DNA of 64,000 nt from Sporosarcina cascadiensis (GTDB lineage: Bacteria > Bacillota > Bacilli > Bacillales_A > Planococcaceae), in assembly GCF_009650995.1 (NCBI RefSeq), contig NZ_WHVV01000001.1, positions 124,001 through 188,000 of the forward strand, given 5' to 3'. Made by a program: the position numbers and the translations under genes. This document shows positions 36,209 through 45,897 of the stretch, in pieces; the stretch's first letter is position 1; every line of letters starts with the position of its first letter. Under the pieces are notes generated by a model, which saw only the letters and a list, made by a program, of their open reading frames with translations, searched no databases and was not told where the DNA came from.

Positions 36209-37479
36209 TGTTCTTCACCTTCCTTGCCGGATAACAGATAAACCACTTCTAAATGAACGGTATCTGCCATTTCTTTCACATCTTCAATTGTCACTGCCTG
36301 CCATTTGCTGATCAGTTCCTCAGCAGTAAAGTTTTCTTCCAACTCTTTGTATTGGTCGTATATTTCAATTTGACTGCGTGCCGAATCATTTGAACTGCGA
36401 ATACTGTTCTCCAGCAGCGCTACTGTCTGATTTAACTCTAGTTCCGAAATATCGCCTTGCTGCATCGTTTCCAGTTGAGCAATAATCAGTTTAACTGCTT
36501 TGTCTTCAAGCTCGGCATCAATGCCGGCTGTCACATAGACAATCCCATATTGAGAAGCAAAAGCGCTGTTTGCATAATACGCCATACTTTCTTTTTCACG
36601 AACATTCATAAACAGCTTGCTGTGGGCAAAACCGCCAAAAATTCCGTTCATTACTTGCATTTTATTATAATCCGGATGAAGGAAAGTAATCGGCGTACTG
36701 AAACCTAAATGGAGTTTCCCTTGTTTCATGTCTTGACGCTCTTTAACCGTTTTTACGGGTATTGCCGTGTTTTCAGATTGTATGGTATCCTGCTTCTTTG
36801 CCTTGCGCGCATTAAAAGGCAGGAACTCTTTGATCTGTGCAATAATCTCTCTCTCATCTATATCGCCTACGACATAAATTTCAACTAAATCCTGATGAAT
36901 CATATCGTCATATGTCTGACGAAGGCTTTCAGGTGTAATGGCTGCCACTGCTTCTTCTGTACCGTAGGCAGAAATAGAAGCCGGCTGGTCCGGACGCATG
37001 ATTTCAAGCATGCGCTTTTGTGCATATCTCGTTTTATCATCATAAATAGAACGGATCCGATCCCGCACATTGCGCTTTTCACGATCCACTACAGCTTGTT
37101 CAAATGCACCATCCGAAATTTTCGGTTCAAAAACGGTGGCTCTTATTAAACGCCACAGCTGTTTGAAAATGTCTTCCCCTTCAAAAAACTCATCATTTAC
37201 ACATTCCGCATATAAAGAAACGATATGCTGAGAGCTTCTTTTTGAAACATCCGTAAATAATACGGTCCCATAAAGCTGGTCAAGCGCTTTTCGCATTTCA
37301 CTCTGTGTCGGGTAGCTGCGGTTGGACTCTTCTAGCACATTTGCCAGAACGGTACGGTCCGAAGCGGATTTTTCTTCCAATGAAGCTTTCCATTTAATCG
37401 TTACATTTACTGTTTTAAATTGTTCAGTTTTTCGTATATACAAATTAACGCCGTCTTGCAATTTTATTTTATTGAACAT
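36205..37479 (-). CDS. ymfF: YmfF, non-catalytic M16 family protein
   Basis: A 424-residue M16 homologue whose expected zinc site is lost: the position of HxxEH reads VLANVLEESN, so it cannot bind zinc in the usual way. The rest follows the fold (LYVTAGID-like strand, GGFAHSKLFMNVREKESMAYYA). It overlaps ymfH by four bases and heads the operon. It probably forms the partner half of a YmfF/YmfH heterodimer. Confidence 0.88.
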   Translation of the reverse strand: MFNKIKLQDGVNLYIRKTEQFKTVNVTIKWKASLEEKSASDRTVLANVLEESNRSYPTQSEMRKALDQLYGTVLFTDVSKRSSQHIVSLYAECVNDEFFEGEDIFKQLWRLIRATVFEPKISDGAFEQAVVDREKRNVRDRIRSIYDDKTRYAQKRMLEIMRPDQPASISAYGTEEAVAAITPESLRQTYDDMIHQDLVEIYVVGDIDEREIIAQIKEFLPFNARKAKKQDTIQSENTAIPVKTVKERQDMKQGKLHLGFSTPITFLHPDYNKMQVMNGIFGGFAHSKLFMNVREKESMAYYANSAFASQYGIVYVTAGIDAELEDKAVKLIIAQLETMQQGDISELELNQTVALLENSIRSSNDSARSQIEIYDQYKELEENFTAEELISKWQAVTIEDVKEMADTVHLEVVYLLSGKEGEEQ

Positions 37480-37593
37480 ATAAACACCTCTCGTTTACCT
37501 TATTATATGTATTCCTACCCTCACTATACATTTTCACTCTTCAAATGAAAAATGATACACATTGTATACGCAGACAACTGTAAAAAACTAAGA

Positions 37594-37632
37594 AAAGCTA
37601 TCTGAAGACCAAAGTTCTCCAGATAGCTTTTT
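37594..37632 (-). terminator. terminator downstream of the nucleoside transporter operon
   Basis: AAAGCTATCTG (37594-37604) pairs with CAGATAGCTTT (37620-37630), T-run after it and A-run before it. Confidence 0.85.
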
Positions 37633-37638
37633 CAATTA

Positions 37639-38592
37639 TTATCTATTTCCTTTAATGTATGGCTTACCAAGTGCTTTTGGTGCACTTGCTTTTCCAAGGA
37701 AACCGGCTAAAGCCAGAATCGTCAACACGTAAGGGAATATATGGAAGTAAACGGAAGGGATTCCGGCTAAAATCTTAATGCTCGATGAACTGATCGCCAG
37801 CGCTTGCGCGAAACCAAAGAATAAAGCAGCTCCCATTGCACCCAGCGGATGCCATTTACCAAATATCATGGCTGCAAGCGCCATAAATCCTTGCCCGTTA
37901 ATCGTTGCATGGCCAAAGTCATTCGTGATGGTCTGTGAATAAACCGCGCCGCCGATTCCAGCCAGCCCGCCGGAAATAATTACTGCGATATAACGAATTT
38001 TTGTCACTTTGATCCCCATCGTATCTGCTGCCATAGGATGTTCTCCTACAGAACGCAGACGCAAACCGAACGGTGTCTTATAAATGACGAACCAGGCGAT
38101 AATTGCCACGGCAATCGCAATGATGGAAGAACCGTAAACCAGTTTGAAGAACATGGGCCCGATAATCGGGATATCCTGTAAATACGGCACGTTAAATCTA
38201 GGAATTTTCTGCTGAATGAAGTCTGTCTGTCCTTTATCAAAGATCATTTTAACAGAGAACAATGCAATTGCTAAACCCAGCATATTGATTGCGACACCCG
38301 AGACAACCTGATCGGCCCGGAATGAAATGGAAGCAATCGCATGCAGGCTGGCAAACAGAGCAGATACAAACATAGCGACAATCAAGGAAATCCATGGCGT
38401 CCAAGCTCCAAAGGTATCTGCAAAAAACAAGTTAAAAAGAATTCCAATGAACGCACCCATAATCATCAGACCTTCTAATCCGATGTTTATGACGCCGGAA
38501 CGTTCAGAGAACACACCGCCTATGGCAGTGAAGATCAGAGGCGCAGCAGAAGCAATCGTTATAGGTACAATGAAATATAACACATCTAACAT
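37639..38592 (-). CDS. nupQ: nucleoside ABC transporter permease, NupQ-like
   Basis: A 317-residue permease of the BPD_transp_2 family with about eight hydrophobic segments. The typical EAA-like motif appears in FSERSGVINIGLEGLMIMGAF near the N-terminus and GIGGAVYSQT further on. Second permease of a BMP-type (guanosine/nucleoside) importer. A one-base gap follows the nupP stop, so the two are translated together. Named after B. subtilis NupNOPQ (YufNOPQ). Confidence 0.9.
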   Translation of the reverse strand: MLDVLYFIVPITIASAAPLIFTAIGGVFSERSGVINIGLEGLMIMGAFIGILFNLFFADTFGAWTPWISLIVAMFVSALFASLHAIASISFRADQVVSGVAINMLGLAIALFSVKMIFDKGQTDFIQQKIPRFNVPYLQDIPIIGPMFFKLVYGSSIIAIAVAIIAWFVIYKTPFGLRLRSVGEHPMAADTMGIKVTKIRYIAVIISGGLAGIGGAVYSQTITNDFGHATINGQGFMALAAMIFGKWHPLGAMGAALFFGFAQALAISSSSIKILAGIPSVYFHIFPYVLTILALAGFLGKASAPKALGKPYIKGNR

Positions 38593-38593
38593 C

Positions 38594-39640
38594 TTACTTC
38601 GCCTCCTTATTTTTACGTAAACGTATTAGACCGATACGAATGATATATCCGCAGGCTACAAAGAAAATAACCAATGCAATGATAATAGAAACAATTTCGA
38701 CTGGGATACCCGCCGCATTCGGCATGTTGTTCGCGCCATATTTCAACGAACCGAACAGCGTCGCACCGAAAATAACACCAAGCGGCGTATTTGCTCCGAG
38801 AAGCGCTACCGCAATTCCATCAAATCCGATACCTGTAAAACCGCCCATAGAAGACATATTACCGAAAGTTCCAAGTGCCTCCATCGCACCGCCAAGACCG
38901 GCAAATGCACCGGAGATGACCATCGCAAGAACGATATTCTTATTAACGCTCATCCCTGCATAGCGGGATGCGTGATCATTAAAACCTACTGATTTCAATT
39001 CGAAACCAGTCTTTGTTTTTTCTAAGATGAACCACATGACGACGACCATTGCCAGCGCAACAAATATTCCGTAGTGCAGCGTGGAGAAGTCGGTCAAATT
39101 GGATAAGAAATCAGAACGAAGAGATGCTGATTGATGGATACGCTCCAATTTGAATCCTCCGCCTGAAAGTGTCTTAATCAATGCATTGACTACGTGCAAA
39201 GCTATATAGTTCATCATAATCGTTACAATAACTTCGTGGACTTTCAATGTCGCACGTAAAATACCGGGAATAAACGCCCAGAATGCGCCCGCTGCCGCAG
39301 CTGCCAATAAAGCAAGCGGCAAGTGTATAATTTTAGGAAGTTCAAACGCCATTCCTACATAAGCGGCAGCGAACCAGCCCACAATCAGCTGCCCCTCCAC
39401 CCCGATGTTGAAAAGTCCTGTTCGGAATGCGAAAGCAACTGCTAAACCAGCCAGGATATATGGGCTGATCTGACGAATCGTTTCACCGATTGCGTACGAA
39501 TCCCCAAATATCCCGTTCCATAGCGCACTATATCCTGTTACCGGGCTATAACCGCTGACCCACATTACAATTGCACCTACAATGAGACCTAAAACGATGG
39601 AGATGACCGGCACCAGTATATTGATCATTCTATTCGACAT
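38594..39640 (-). CDS. nupP: nucleoside ABC transporter permease, NupP-like
   Basis: First permease of the importer, about 348 residues with eight to ten hydrophobic segments; family marks are FRTGLFNIGVEGQLIVGWF, MMNYIALHVVN and GLGGAMEALGTFG. The start is uncertain: ATG codons at 39655, 39649 and 39640 are all in frame; I use 39640 (MSNRMINILVPV), 9 nt inside the upstream ATPase gene's end region. Operon with nupO and nupQ. Confidence 0.88.
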   Translation of the reverse strand: MSNRMINILVPVISIVLGLIVGAIVMWVSGYSPVTGYSALWNGIFGDSYAIGETIRQISPYILAGLAVAFAFRTGLFNIGVEGQLIVGWFAAAYVGMAFELPKIIHLPLALLAAAAAGAFWAFIPGILRATLKVHEVIVTIMMNYIALHVVNALIKTLSGGGFKLERIHQSASLRSDFLSNLTDFSTLHYGIFVALAMVVVMWFILEKTKTGFELKSVGFNDHASRYAGMSVNKNIVLAMVISGAFAGLGGAMEALGTFGNMSSMGGFTGIGFDGIAVALLGANTPLGVIFGATLFGSLKYGANNMPNAAGIPVEIVSIIIALVIFFVACGYIIRIGLIRLRKNKEAK

Positions 39641-41198
39641 GATGTTCATCACCATCTTTCCCAGCAGCTGCCTGTTCTTTCATAGCCGTATCTTTTGAAT
39701 GGCCGGCCATCATTAAGCCAAGCGCCTGTTCTGTTGTTTCTTGAGGTATAACGGTTCCTACGATTGCACCGTCATAAATAACCGAAATTCGATCTGAAAC
39801 ATTCATTACTTCATCCAGTTCGAATGTGATCAAGAGCACGGCTTTTCCGCTGTCCCGCTGTTCGATCAGACGGCGATGGATGAACTCAATAGCTCCGACG
39901 TCAAGTCCGCGTGTAGGCAATGCTGCAATTAATAAGTCCGGATTACGCGTAACTTCACGGCCAATAATTAATTTTTGCTGATTCCCCCCGGAAAGTGCTC
40001 TTGCAGGTTCATGTACGCCCTGCGTTCTGACGTCATACTCCTGAATCAGCTTCTCCGCTTCTTCATTCACGACCTTATAGTTCATAAGGCCATTCTTAGA
40101 AAACGGTTCATGATAGTAAGATTGAAGTGCTGCGTTATAACCCACTGAAAAATCAAGGATCAGGCCATGCTTATGACGATCCTGCGGAATGTGACCGAGT
40201 CCGGCTTCTGTAATTTTTCTCGGCTTTTTATTTGCAATATCTTCTCCGTTAAGCAAAATCTTTCCGCTTTTGACTTTAGCCAAGCCAGTAATCGACTCAA
40301 TTAATTCAGATTGTCCGTTTCCGTCAATCCCTGCAATGCCAACAATTTCTCCGCGGCGTACAGTAAGATTAAGACCTTTCAGTTTAGCGACGCCACGATA
40401 ATCGTTGACATATAAATCCTCAATTTTCAATATTTCTTCAGTTGGATGAGAAGGACCTTTTTCAGTTTTAAACGTAACCTGACGTCCTACCATCAGTGTC
40501 GCCAGCTCTTCCGGGTTCGTTTCAGCTGTTATCACTGTACCGATTCCCTTGCCTTTACGAATGACTGTACATTTATCCGAGACATTCATAATCTCTTGCA
40601 ATTTGTGTGTAATCAGGATAATAGATTTCCCTTCTGCCACCAGCTTGCGCATGATGTTCAGGAGCTCTTCAATTTCTTGCGGAGTCAGTGAAGCGGTCGG
40701 CTCGTCAAAAATAAGTATATCTGCTCCGCGATAAAGCGTCTTTAAGATTTCAACACGCTGCTGCATACCAACCGAGATATCTTCAATTTTCGCATAAGGA
40801 TCGACATCCAGTCCATATGTCTTAGAAATTTCCGCTATTTTTTTAGCAGAATCTTTGATGTTAATAACACCGGACTTTGTCGGTTCGCTGCCTAAAATGA
40901 TGTTCTCGGTAACTGTTAAGTTTTCTACTAGCATAAAGTGCTGGTGAACCATTCCGATTCCTAAATCATTAGCTACGTTGGGGTCAGTGATCGCCACTTT
41001 TTCTCCCCTTACGCGAATTTCTCCGCCATCCGGCTGGTACAGACCAAATAATACGTTCATCAAAGTAGACTTCCCGGCACCATTCTCTCCTAATAGCGCA
41101 TGAATTTCTCCTTTTTCCAGCTGCAAGGTAATATGGTCATTTGCATAGAAGGTTCCAAACTTTTTCGAGACATCCAACATTTCAATAACATAATCCAA
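39630..41198 (-). CDS. nupO: nucleoside ABC transporter ATP-binding protein, NupO-like
   Basis: A 522-residue protein with two fused ABC ATPase domains, as in sugar and nucleoside importers. Domain 1 has GENGAGKST, the signature region ISVGMQQRVEIL and IFDEPTASLTP. Domain 2 has GIDGNGQSE, the signature LSGGNQQKLIIGRE and an altered Walker B (LLIAALPTRGLD, with A in place of the usual acid), a common asymmetry. I start at TTG 41198 (MDYVIEMLDVSKKFG, AAGGAAG upstream); an earlier in-frame ATG at 41279 adds a non-conserved stretch. Confidence 0.9.
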   Translation of the reverse strand: MDYVIEMLDVSKKFGTFYANDHITLQLEKGEIHALLGENGAGKSTLMNVLFGLYQPDGGEIRVRGEKVAITDPNVANDLGIGMVHQHFMLVENLTVTENIILGSEPTKSGVINIKDSAKKIAEISKTYGLDVDPYAKIEDISVGMQQRVEILKTLYRGADILIFDEPTASLTPQEIEELLNIMRKLVAEGKSIILITHKLQEIMNVSDKCTVIRKGKGIGTVITAETNPEELATLMVGRQVTFKTEKGPSHPTEEILKIEDLYVNDYRGVAKLKGLNLTVRRGEIVGIAGIDGNGQSELIESITGLAKVKSGKILLNGEDIANKKPRKITEAGLGHIPQDRHKHGLILDFSVGYNAALQSYYHEPFSKNGLMNYKVVNEEAEKLIQEYDVRTQGVHEPARALSGGNQQKLIIGREVTRNPDLLIAALPTRGLDVGAIEFIHRRLIEQRDSGKAVLLITFELDEVMNVSDRISVIYDGAIVGTVIPQETTEQALGLMMAGHSKDTAMKEQAAAGKDGDEHHVE

Positions 41199-41443
41199 TC
41201 CAATCACTTCCTTGCCCGTAATAGAGTTTCGTTCGAAGACAGCAGAATGACTACTGCTTTCGGCTGTAAGCGTTGTCACTGTCTCTATACATATCTGATT
41301 ATAATTGCTATATCACTGTCTTATTAATCTCAAACATCATGCTGAGGAAACCGGAGTTTCTGCTGTATACAGTTAAAATTAATAAAATAAAAGTTCCAGC
41401 AAGATCGTCAAGGAACCTTTAGTTTACAAATTTTATCAAATAA

Positions 41444-41466
41444 AGGCCGGACATAAAAACCGGCCT
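41444..41466 (-). terminator. terminator between the binding-protein gene and the ATPase gene
   Basis: AGGCCGG (41444-41450) pairs with CCGGCCT (41460-41466); minus-strand tail TTTATTTG. It would let the binding protein be made in excess over the transporter. Confidence 0.75.
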
Positions 41467-41483
41467 CTATCTTATTTCGAAGA

Positions 41484-42572
41484 TTACTTCTTCTTTTCTA
41501 CAAATTCAGGAACTTCGATTTCGCCATCCGCAATCTTTTTTCCATATTCATCAATTTGATCTAACACGTCTTGCGGAATCGCCCCGCGTGAATCTGCAAG
41601 AGCTATCCCATTGTCATGTAGACCGTATACTTTTGTTTCACCGCCAGGGAAATTGCCTTCCATAGCTAATTTAGAAATATCATTAACAGCCACATCAACG
41701 CGTTTCAACATAGAAGTCAATGTTACGTTATCATCGCCGACTTTACCTTCTTCATACTGGTCAGAATCTACTCCGATTACCCAAACATAAGCATCTTTAT
41801 CTGCTTGTTTACGCTCTTTCGCTTCAGAGAATACACCATTACCAGTAGCGCCTGCTGCGTGGAAAATAACATCTACACCTGAAGAATACATACGGCCGGC
41901 TTCTGCTTTCCCTAGTTCTGCTTTATCAAATGCCCCTGTATATTTAGCGTCTACTTTGATCTCTGGCTTAACCGCTTTAACACCTTCAAGGAAACCAGCT
42001 TCAAAACGCTCGATGACAGGTATATCCTGACCGCCAATAAAACCGATCTTATCAGACTTTGTCATCAAAGCAGCCGCCACACCAGCAAGGAATCCACCTT
42101 CTTGCTCTTTAAATAGAACACTTGCAACGTTTGGAGCATCGACCACACCATCAATAATGGCAAATTCTGTTTCTGTCCTCTGCGCTGCAATTTCAGCAAT
42201 TGCATCTTCCATCAAGAAACCGACACCATAAATTAAACTAAAGTTTCGACGAGTTAAGTTATTTAAGTGCGTTGTATAGTCGGCAGCACCTGTAGACTGC
42301 AAATAATCATATCCGCCATCGCCTTTTTCCCATCCTTGCTCTTTCCCAAATTCCTGAACACCTTTCCATGCGGATTGGTTGAATGATTTATCATCGATTC
42401 CTCCAATGTCCGTTACCATGGCAATTGAGAATTCACTTTTTTCGCCTTCATTGCCTGTTGCCGGTTTATCAGCCGGCTCTTTTTCGTCTGCTTTGTCAGA
42501 TCCACACGCAGCCAGCATCGTACCTGCAGCTAAAACGACAGACATAGCCAAACCAAATTTTCTTTTCTTCAT
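41484..42572 (-). CDS. nupN: BMP family nucleoside-binding lipoprotein, NupN-like
   Basis: Substrate-binding lipoprotein of the importer. The 362-residue precursor has a type II signal peptide with lipobox L-A-A-C (Cys at 23), a K/E-rich linker, and a BMP/PnrA-type fold ([67 protein letters not shown]). BMP proteins of this branch bind purine nucleosides such as guanosine. GGGGAGGT precedes the ATG. It is the first gene downstream of the GntR regulator. Confidence 0.92.
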   Translation of the reverse strand: MKKRKFGLAMSVVLAAGTMLAACGSDKADEKEPADKPATGNEGEKSEFSIAMVTDIGGIDDKSFNQSAWKGVQEFGKEQGWEKGDGGYDYLQSTGAADYTTHLNNLTRRNFSLIYGVGFLMEDAIAEIAAQRTETEFAIIDGVVDAPNVASVLFKEQEGGFLAGVAAALMTKSDKIGFIGGQDIPVIERFEAGFLEGVKAVKPEIKVDAKYTGAFDKAELGKAEAGRMYSSGVDVIFHAAGATGNGVFSEAKERKQADKDAYVWVIGVDSDQYEEGKVGDDNVTLTSMLKRVDVAVNDISKLAMEGNFPGGETKVYGLHDNGIALADSRGAIPQDVLDQIDEYGKKIADGEIEVPEFVEKKK

Positions 42573-42613
42573 TACAAAAGACCTCCCCTTTATTTATATT
42601 GGTATGAAATCAG

Positions 42614-42626
42614 GACGTAAAACGTC
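42614..42626. promoter_or_regulatory. inverted repeat between the GntR gene and nupN
   Basis: GACGT-AAA-ACGTC (42614-42626), directly after the regulator stop codon and about 40 bp before nupN. Possible operator; a GACGTC sequence also occurs upstream of the regulator. Confidence 0.35.
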
Positions 42627-43352
42627 TTATACCCGTTTCCGGACTACATGGAACTTAAACTTATCTGCACGGAAAAAGTTCTCAGAATACAAAACCATTT
42701 TTCCTTCTTCGCTGAAATGCTCTTGAGACAATAGTAACAAAGACTGAGCAGCATCGCATGACAAAGCATCAAATGCTTCTGGATGATGGCTGACCGGCTC
42801 TATTTCGGCAACTGCCTGTCCGATCTGAATCGCCCCGGACTTCTCAATTGCATCAAATAATGACATATCATTCAGCCCCTCAATCCCTTCAGGCAGACAT
42901 TCCAGCAGTACAAGATCTGCGCAGTATACAACCGGTTCCCCGTCAGCCGTACGGATTCGCTTGATTTGCACCAGTTTTTTATCCGCTGAATGAAACCGTT
43001 CTGCGTACTCCCCGGTCATGGGAATGACCGACATTTCCCGCACGATGGTGCCCGGCTCCATATTCGCATTGCGAATCATTGTAGTGATACTGGAGAGCTG
43101 TTCTATTCCTGACATCACCATCGGCTGCGAAGCGACAAATGTACCGACCCCATGCTTTCTGAAGATCACTTTCTCTTCCTCGAGCACCCGAAGCGCCTCA
43201 CGCAGTGTCGCACGGCTGACGCCGAGCATCTCTGACAGTTTCGCCTCAGACGGAAGTCGTTCATGACGCTGAAACAGCCCCGATTGGATTTCTTGCTTTA
43301 ACCGCTCGATGACCTGAATATATAAATGCCGCGGATCTTTCTTCACGAACAT
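42627..43352 (-). CDS. ymfC: GntR/HutC-family transcriptional regulator, YmfC-like
   Basis: A 241-residue repressor with a winged HTH (LPSEAKLSEMLGVSRATLREALRVLEEEKVI, HGVGTFV, about 30-75) and a C-terminal UTRA ligand domain (KRIRTADGEPVVYCADLVL, about 130-235). GGGAGGT precedes the ATG. In B. subtilis ymfC lies beside ymfD/ymfE; here it directly precedes nupN, so control of nucleoside uptake by a nucleoside-related ligand is a reasonable inference. Confidence 0.85.
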   Translation of the reverse strand: MFVKKDPRHLYIQVIERLKQEIQSGLFQRHERLPSEAKLSEMLGVSRATLREALRVLEEEKVIFRKHGVGTFVASQPMVMSGIEQLSSITTMIRNANMEPGTIVREMSVIPMTGEYAERFHSADKKLVQIKRIRTADGEPVVYCADLVLLECLPEGIEGLNDMSLFDAIEKSGAIQIGQAVAEIEPVSHHPEAFDALSCDAAQSLLLLSQEHFSEEGKMVLYSENFFRADKFKFHVVRKRV

Positions 43353-43371
43353 TTAGCCACCTCCCAAGACG

Positions 43372-43383
43372 TCAGACATCTGA
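43372..43383. promoter_or_regulatory. possible GntR-type operator upstream of ymfC
   Basis: TCAGA-CA-TCTGA, an inverted repeat about 20 bp before the regulator start, overlapping GACGTC. Dyads of this size suit GntR regulators, but there is no direct proof. Confidence 0.35.
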
Positions 43384-43484
43384 TTACTATTGATTCTACT
43401 ATATCATCTTCTTTAGAAGAAGGAAATATCTAGTTGGAGTTACCATTGAAGTTGCACATTTCAGTTGATTTTATTAACTATTAA

Positions 43485-45818
43485 TTATTGATCCAGTTCA
43501 GATTTACTTACTAATACTTGCCGCGGTTTGCTGCCTTCCGGCGGTCCGACCACACCGTGTGCTTCCATCTGATCGACAATGCGCGCTGCTCTGGCATACC
43601 CCACGCGGAATCGGCGCTGGATCATTGAAACAGAAGCAGTCTGCATATCCACAACCATTTGAACTGCTTCATCATATAAATCATCAGTCTCTTCATGCGG
43701 CTGCAGTACTTCCACTTCTGTCGGAATCATTTCTTCCTGATATTGCGCTTTTTGCTGCTCAATAATGAAATTAACGACCGCTTCCACTTCTTCATCCGAA
43801 ACAAAAGCTCCTTGTATTCTCGTTGGCTTTGAAGCGCCTGCAGGAAGAAACAGCATATCTCCTCTGCCTAGCAGTTTCTCAGCTCCGCCGCCATCTAAGA
43901 TCGTTCGTGAATCGATTGCAGACGATACGGCAAATGCTATACGCGAAGGGATATTCGCTTTGATAATTCCTGTAATGACATCCACACTCGGCCGCTGAGT
44001 CGCAATGATCAAATGGATGCCTGCTGCTCTCGCCATCTGCGCTAAGCGTGTAATCGAATCTTCCACTTCATTTGAAGCGACCATCATTAAATCTGCAAGC
44101 TCGTCGACTATGACGACGATATAAGGCATACGCGGATGTTTTTCATCATGATCTTTATTCCACTGCTCAATGTGATTATTATAGCCTTCAATATTCCGCG
44201 TTCCTGTATGGGAAAACAATTCATATCTTCTTTCCATTTCTGAGACGACGCGCTGCAGGGCCTGTGCGGCTTTTCTCGGATCTGTCACAACGGGAGCCAA
44301 TAAATGCGGGATACCATTAAAAACATTGAGCTCCACCATTTTCGGATCAATCATCATCATTTTTACTTCATGCGGTTTCGCCCGCATGATAATACTCATA
44401 ATGATTCCGTTGACACAGACACTTTTTCCACTTCCCGTTGCACCGGCAATCAGAACATGCGGCATTTTATTGAGCTCTGTCATCATAGCCTGTCCGGTAA
44501 CGTCCCGTCCGAGACCGACAAGCAGCTTAGAGTGCGCACGGTTATTTTCTTTTGATTCGAGAATTTCCCGCAGACTGACCATCGCAACCGCATTATTCGG
44601 CACTTCAATACCGACAGCTGATTTACCGGGGATCGGTGCTTCGATGCGGATTCCGTTAGCTGCAAGTGCCAGCGCGATATCATCTGTTAAACTGACAATT
44701 CTGCTCACTTTAACACCTGCATCCGGCAAGATTTCATATTTTGTCACTGCCGGCCCTAAATGGACTTGTGTCACACGCGCCTTTACGCCAAAGCTCAGAA
44801 ACGTTCTCTCAAGTTTTTTAGCGTTCGTCTGAATTAAATCATACTCTCCTGACTGATCGCTCGCAATAGGCGGTTCAAGCAGGCTCGTAGAAGGAAGTAT
44901 ATAAGATTCGTTTTCCTGTTCCCCTCCCATTACCGGATACTCCGGTGCGCCTTCAGCGGGTGTTTCCTGAACCTCTTGGTCAGACAGTTCTGTTGCTTTC
45001 TCCGGTTCAGCCACAGGTTCAATTTTGGACGTAAAGCTCGAAATGATCGGCTCTGCTGCAGGCTCTATATCCTCTGCCATTTCTTCCATTATCGGTTCTG
45101 CAATTGTTTTCTGCTGTTTTTTCCGATTGCTGCGCGACAGTTCTTTTCTATTTTCTTCTGGAGATTTCACTGGCTTTTTCTCTCTTGCCGCCCATTTCTT
45201 TTTCACTCGTTCTATAAATAAAGGCGCTTGTTCCGCTACATAAGGTATTAGTGCTTTGCCCGTCAATAAAATGATACCGATCAGCAGCAGCAGCACACCT
45301 GCGACAGTGGCTCCGGCTGAATCCACTAATGAATGGAACATGGCAAAGAGTACGGCGCCTATCATGCCCCCTCCAAGCGTTCCGTCCTGATTAAAAATTC
45401 CGCCGCCCGTCACAAGCACTTTCCACGTCTCTTTCAGTGCAGAGTTAGACATCAGTACTTTACTCTCATAAAGTGTCTGGAATAAATGGATATGGCTGAA
45501 CAGCAGCATACTGCTTAAGATGAACAAACAGCCGAGCACGATGCGATGCTTATAACCGCCCATTTGCCGCTTGATCATAAACACCAAAGCCTGCACAATG
45601 ATCAGGAACGGTAACGCAGCATGCCAGTTGCCTAATAAAAAGCGGGAGAATGCAGCTAAACCCCTGCCGATCACGCCGTATTCAAATATCAGGATGATCG
45701 ACAGTCCAATTAAGACAACACCCAGAATTTCAAACCAGAGCGGCTGGATCTGCCCTTGTTTTTTCTGCTGCGGTCTTTTTTTGGCAGGCGTTTTTTTCTT
45801 TGCTTTCTTTTTCGCCAT
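43485..45818 (-). CDS. ftsK: DNA translocase FtsK/SpoIIIE
   Basis: Pumps chromosomal DNA through the closing septum, including into the forespore. The 777-residue protein has a lysine-rich start, four membrane helices (about 25-185), a charged and E/P-rich linker (about 205-320), the FtsK motor with Walker A GATGSGKS and [14 protein letters not shown], and the C-terminal gamma winged-helix domain that reads orienting sequences ([29 protein letters not shown] in part). Placed between rnjB and ymfC as in B. subtilis spoIIIE. Confidence 0.96.
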   Translation of the reverse strand: MAKKKAKKKTPAKKRPQQKKQGQIQPLWFEILGVVLIGLSIILIFEYGVIGRGLAAFSRFLLGNWHAALPFLIIVQALVFMIKRQMGGYKHRIVLGCLFILSSMLLFSHIHLFQTLYESKVLMSNSALKETWKVLVTGGGIFNQDGTLGGGMIGAVLFAMFHSLVDSAGATVAGVLLLLIGIILLTGKALIPYVAEQAPLFIERVKKKWAAREKKPVKSPEENRKELSRSNRKKQQKTIAEPIMEEMAEDIEPAAEPIISSFTSKIEPVAEPEKATELSDQEVQETPAEGAPEYPVMGGEQENESYILPSTSLLEPPIASDQSGEYDLIQTNAKKLERTFLSFGVKARVTQVHLGPAVTKYEILPDAGVKVSRIVSLTDDIALALAANGIRIEAPIPGKSAVGIEVPNNAVAMVSLREILESKENNRAHSKLLVGLGRDVTGQAMMTELNKMPHVLIAGATGSGKSVCVNGIIMSIIMRAKPHEVKMMMIDPKMVELNVFNGIPHLLAPVVTDPRKAAQALQRVVSEMERRYELFSHTGTRNIEGYNNHIEQWNKDHDEKHPRMPYIVVIVDELADLMMVASNEVEDSITRLAQMARAAGIHLIIATQRPSVDVITGIIKANIPSRIAFAVSSAIDSRTILDGGGAEKLLGRGDMLFLPAGASKPTRIQGAFVSDEEVEAVVNFIIEQQKAQYQEEMIPTEVEVLQPHEETDDLYDEAVQMVVDMQTASVSMIQRRFRVGYARAARIVDQMEAHGVVGPPEGSKPRQVLVSKSELDQ

Positions 45819-45842
45819 CTGTTTTCCCCCTTTCTGAAAAAA

Positions 45843-45871
45843 AGATTTCCAGCCTATTCGGCATGGAAATC
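45843..45871 (-). terminator. terminator downstream of rnjB
   Basis: AGATTTCCA (45843-45851) pairs with TGGAAATC (45864-45871); minus-strand tail TTTTTTTC. Confidence 0.8.
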
Positions 45872-45897
45872 CTGTAGTTGTTTCATTTGGTAATTAA

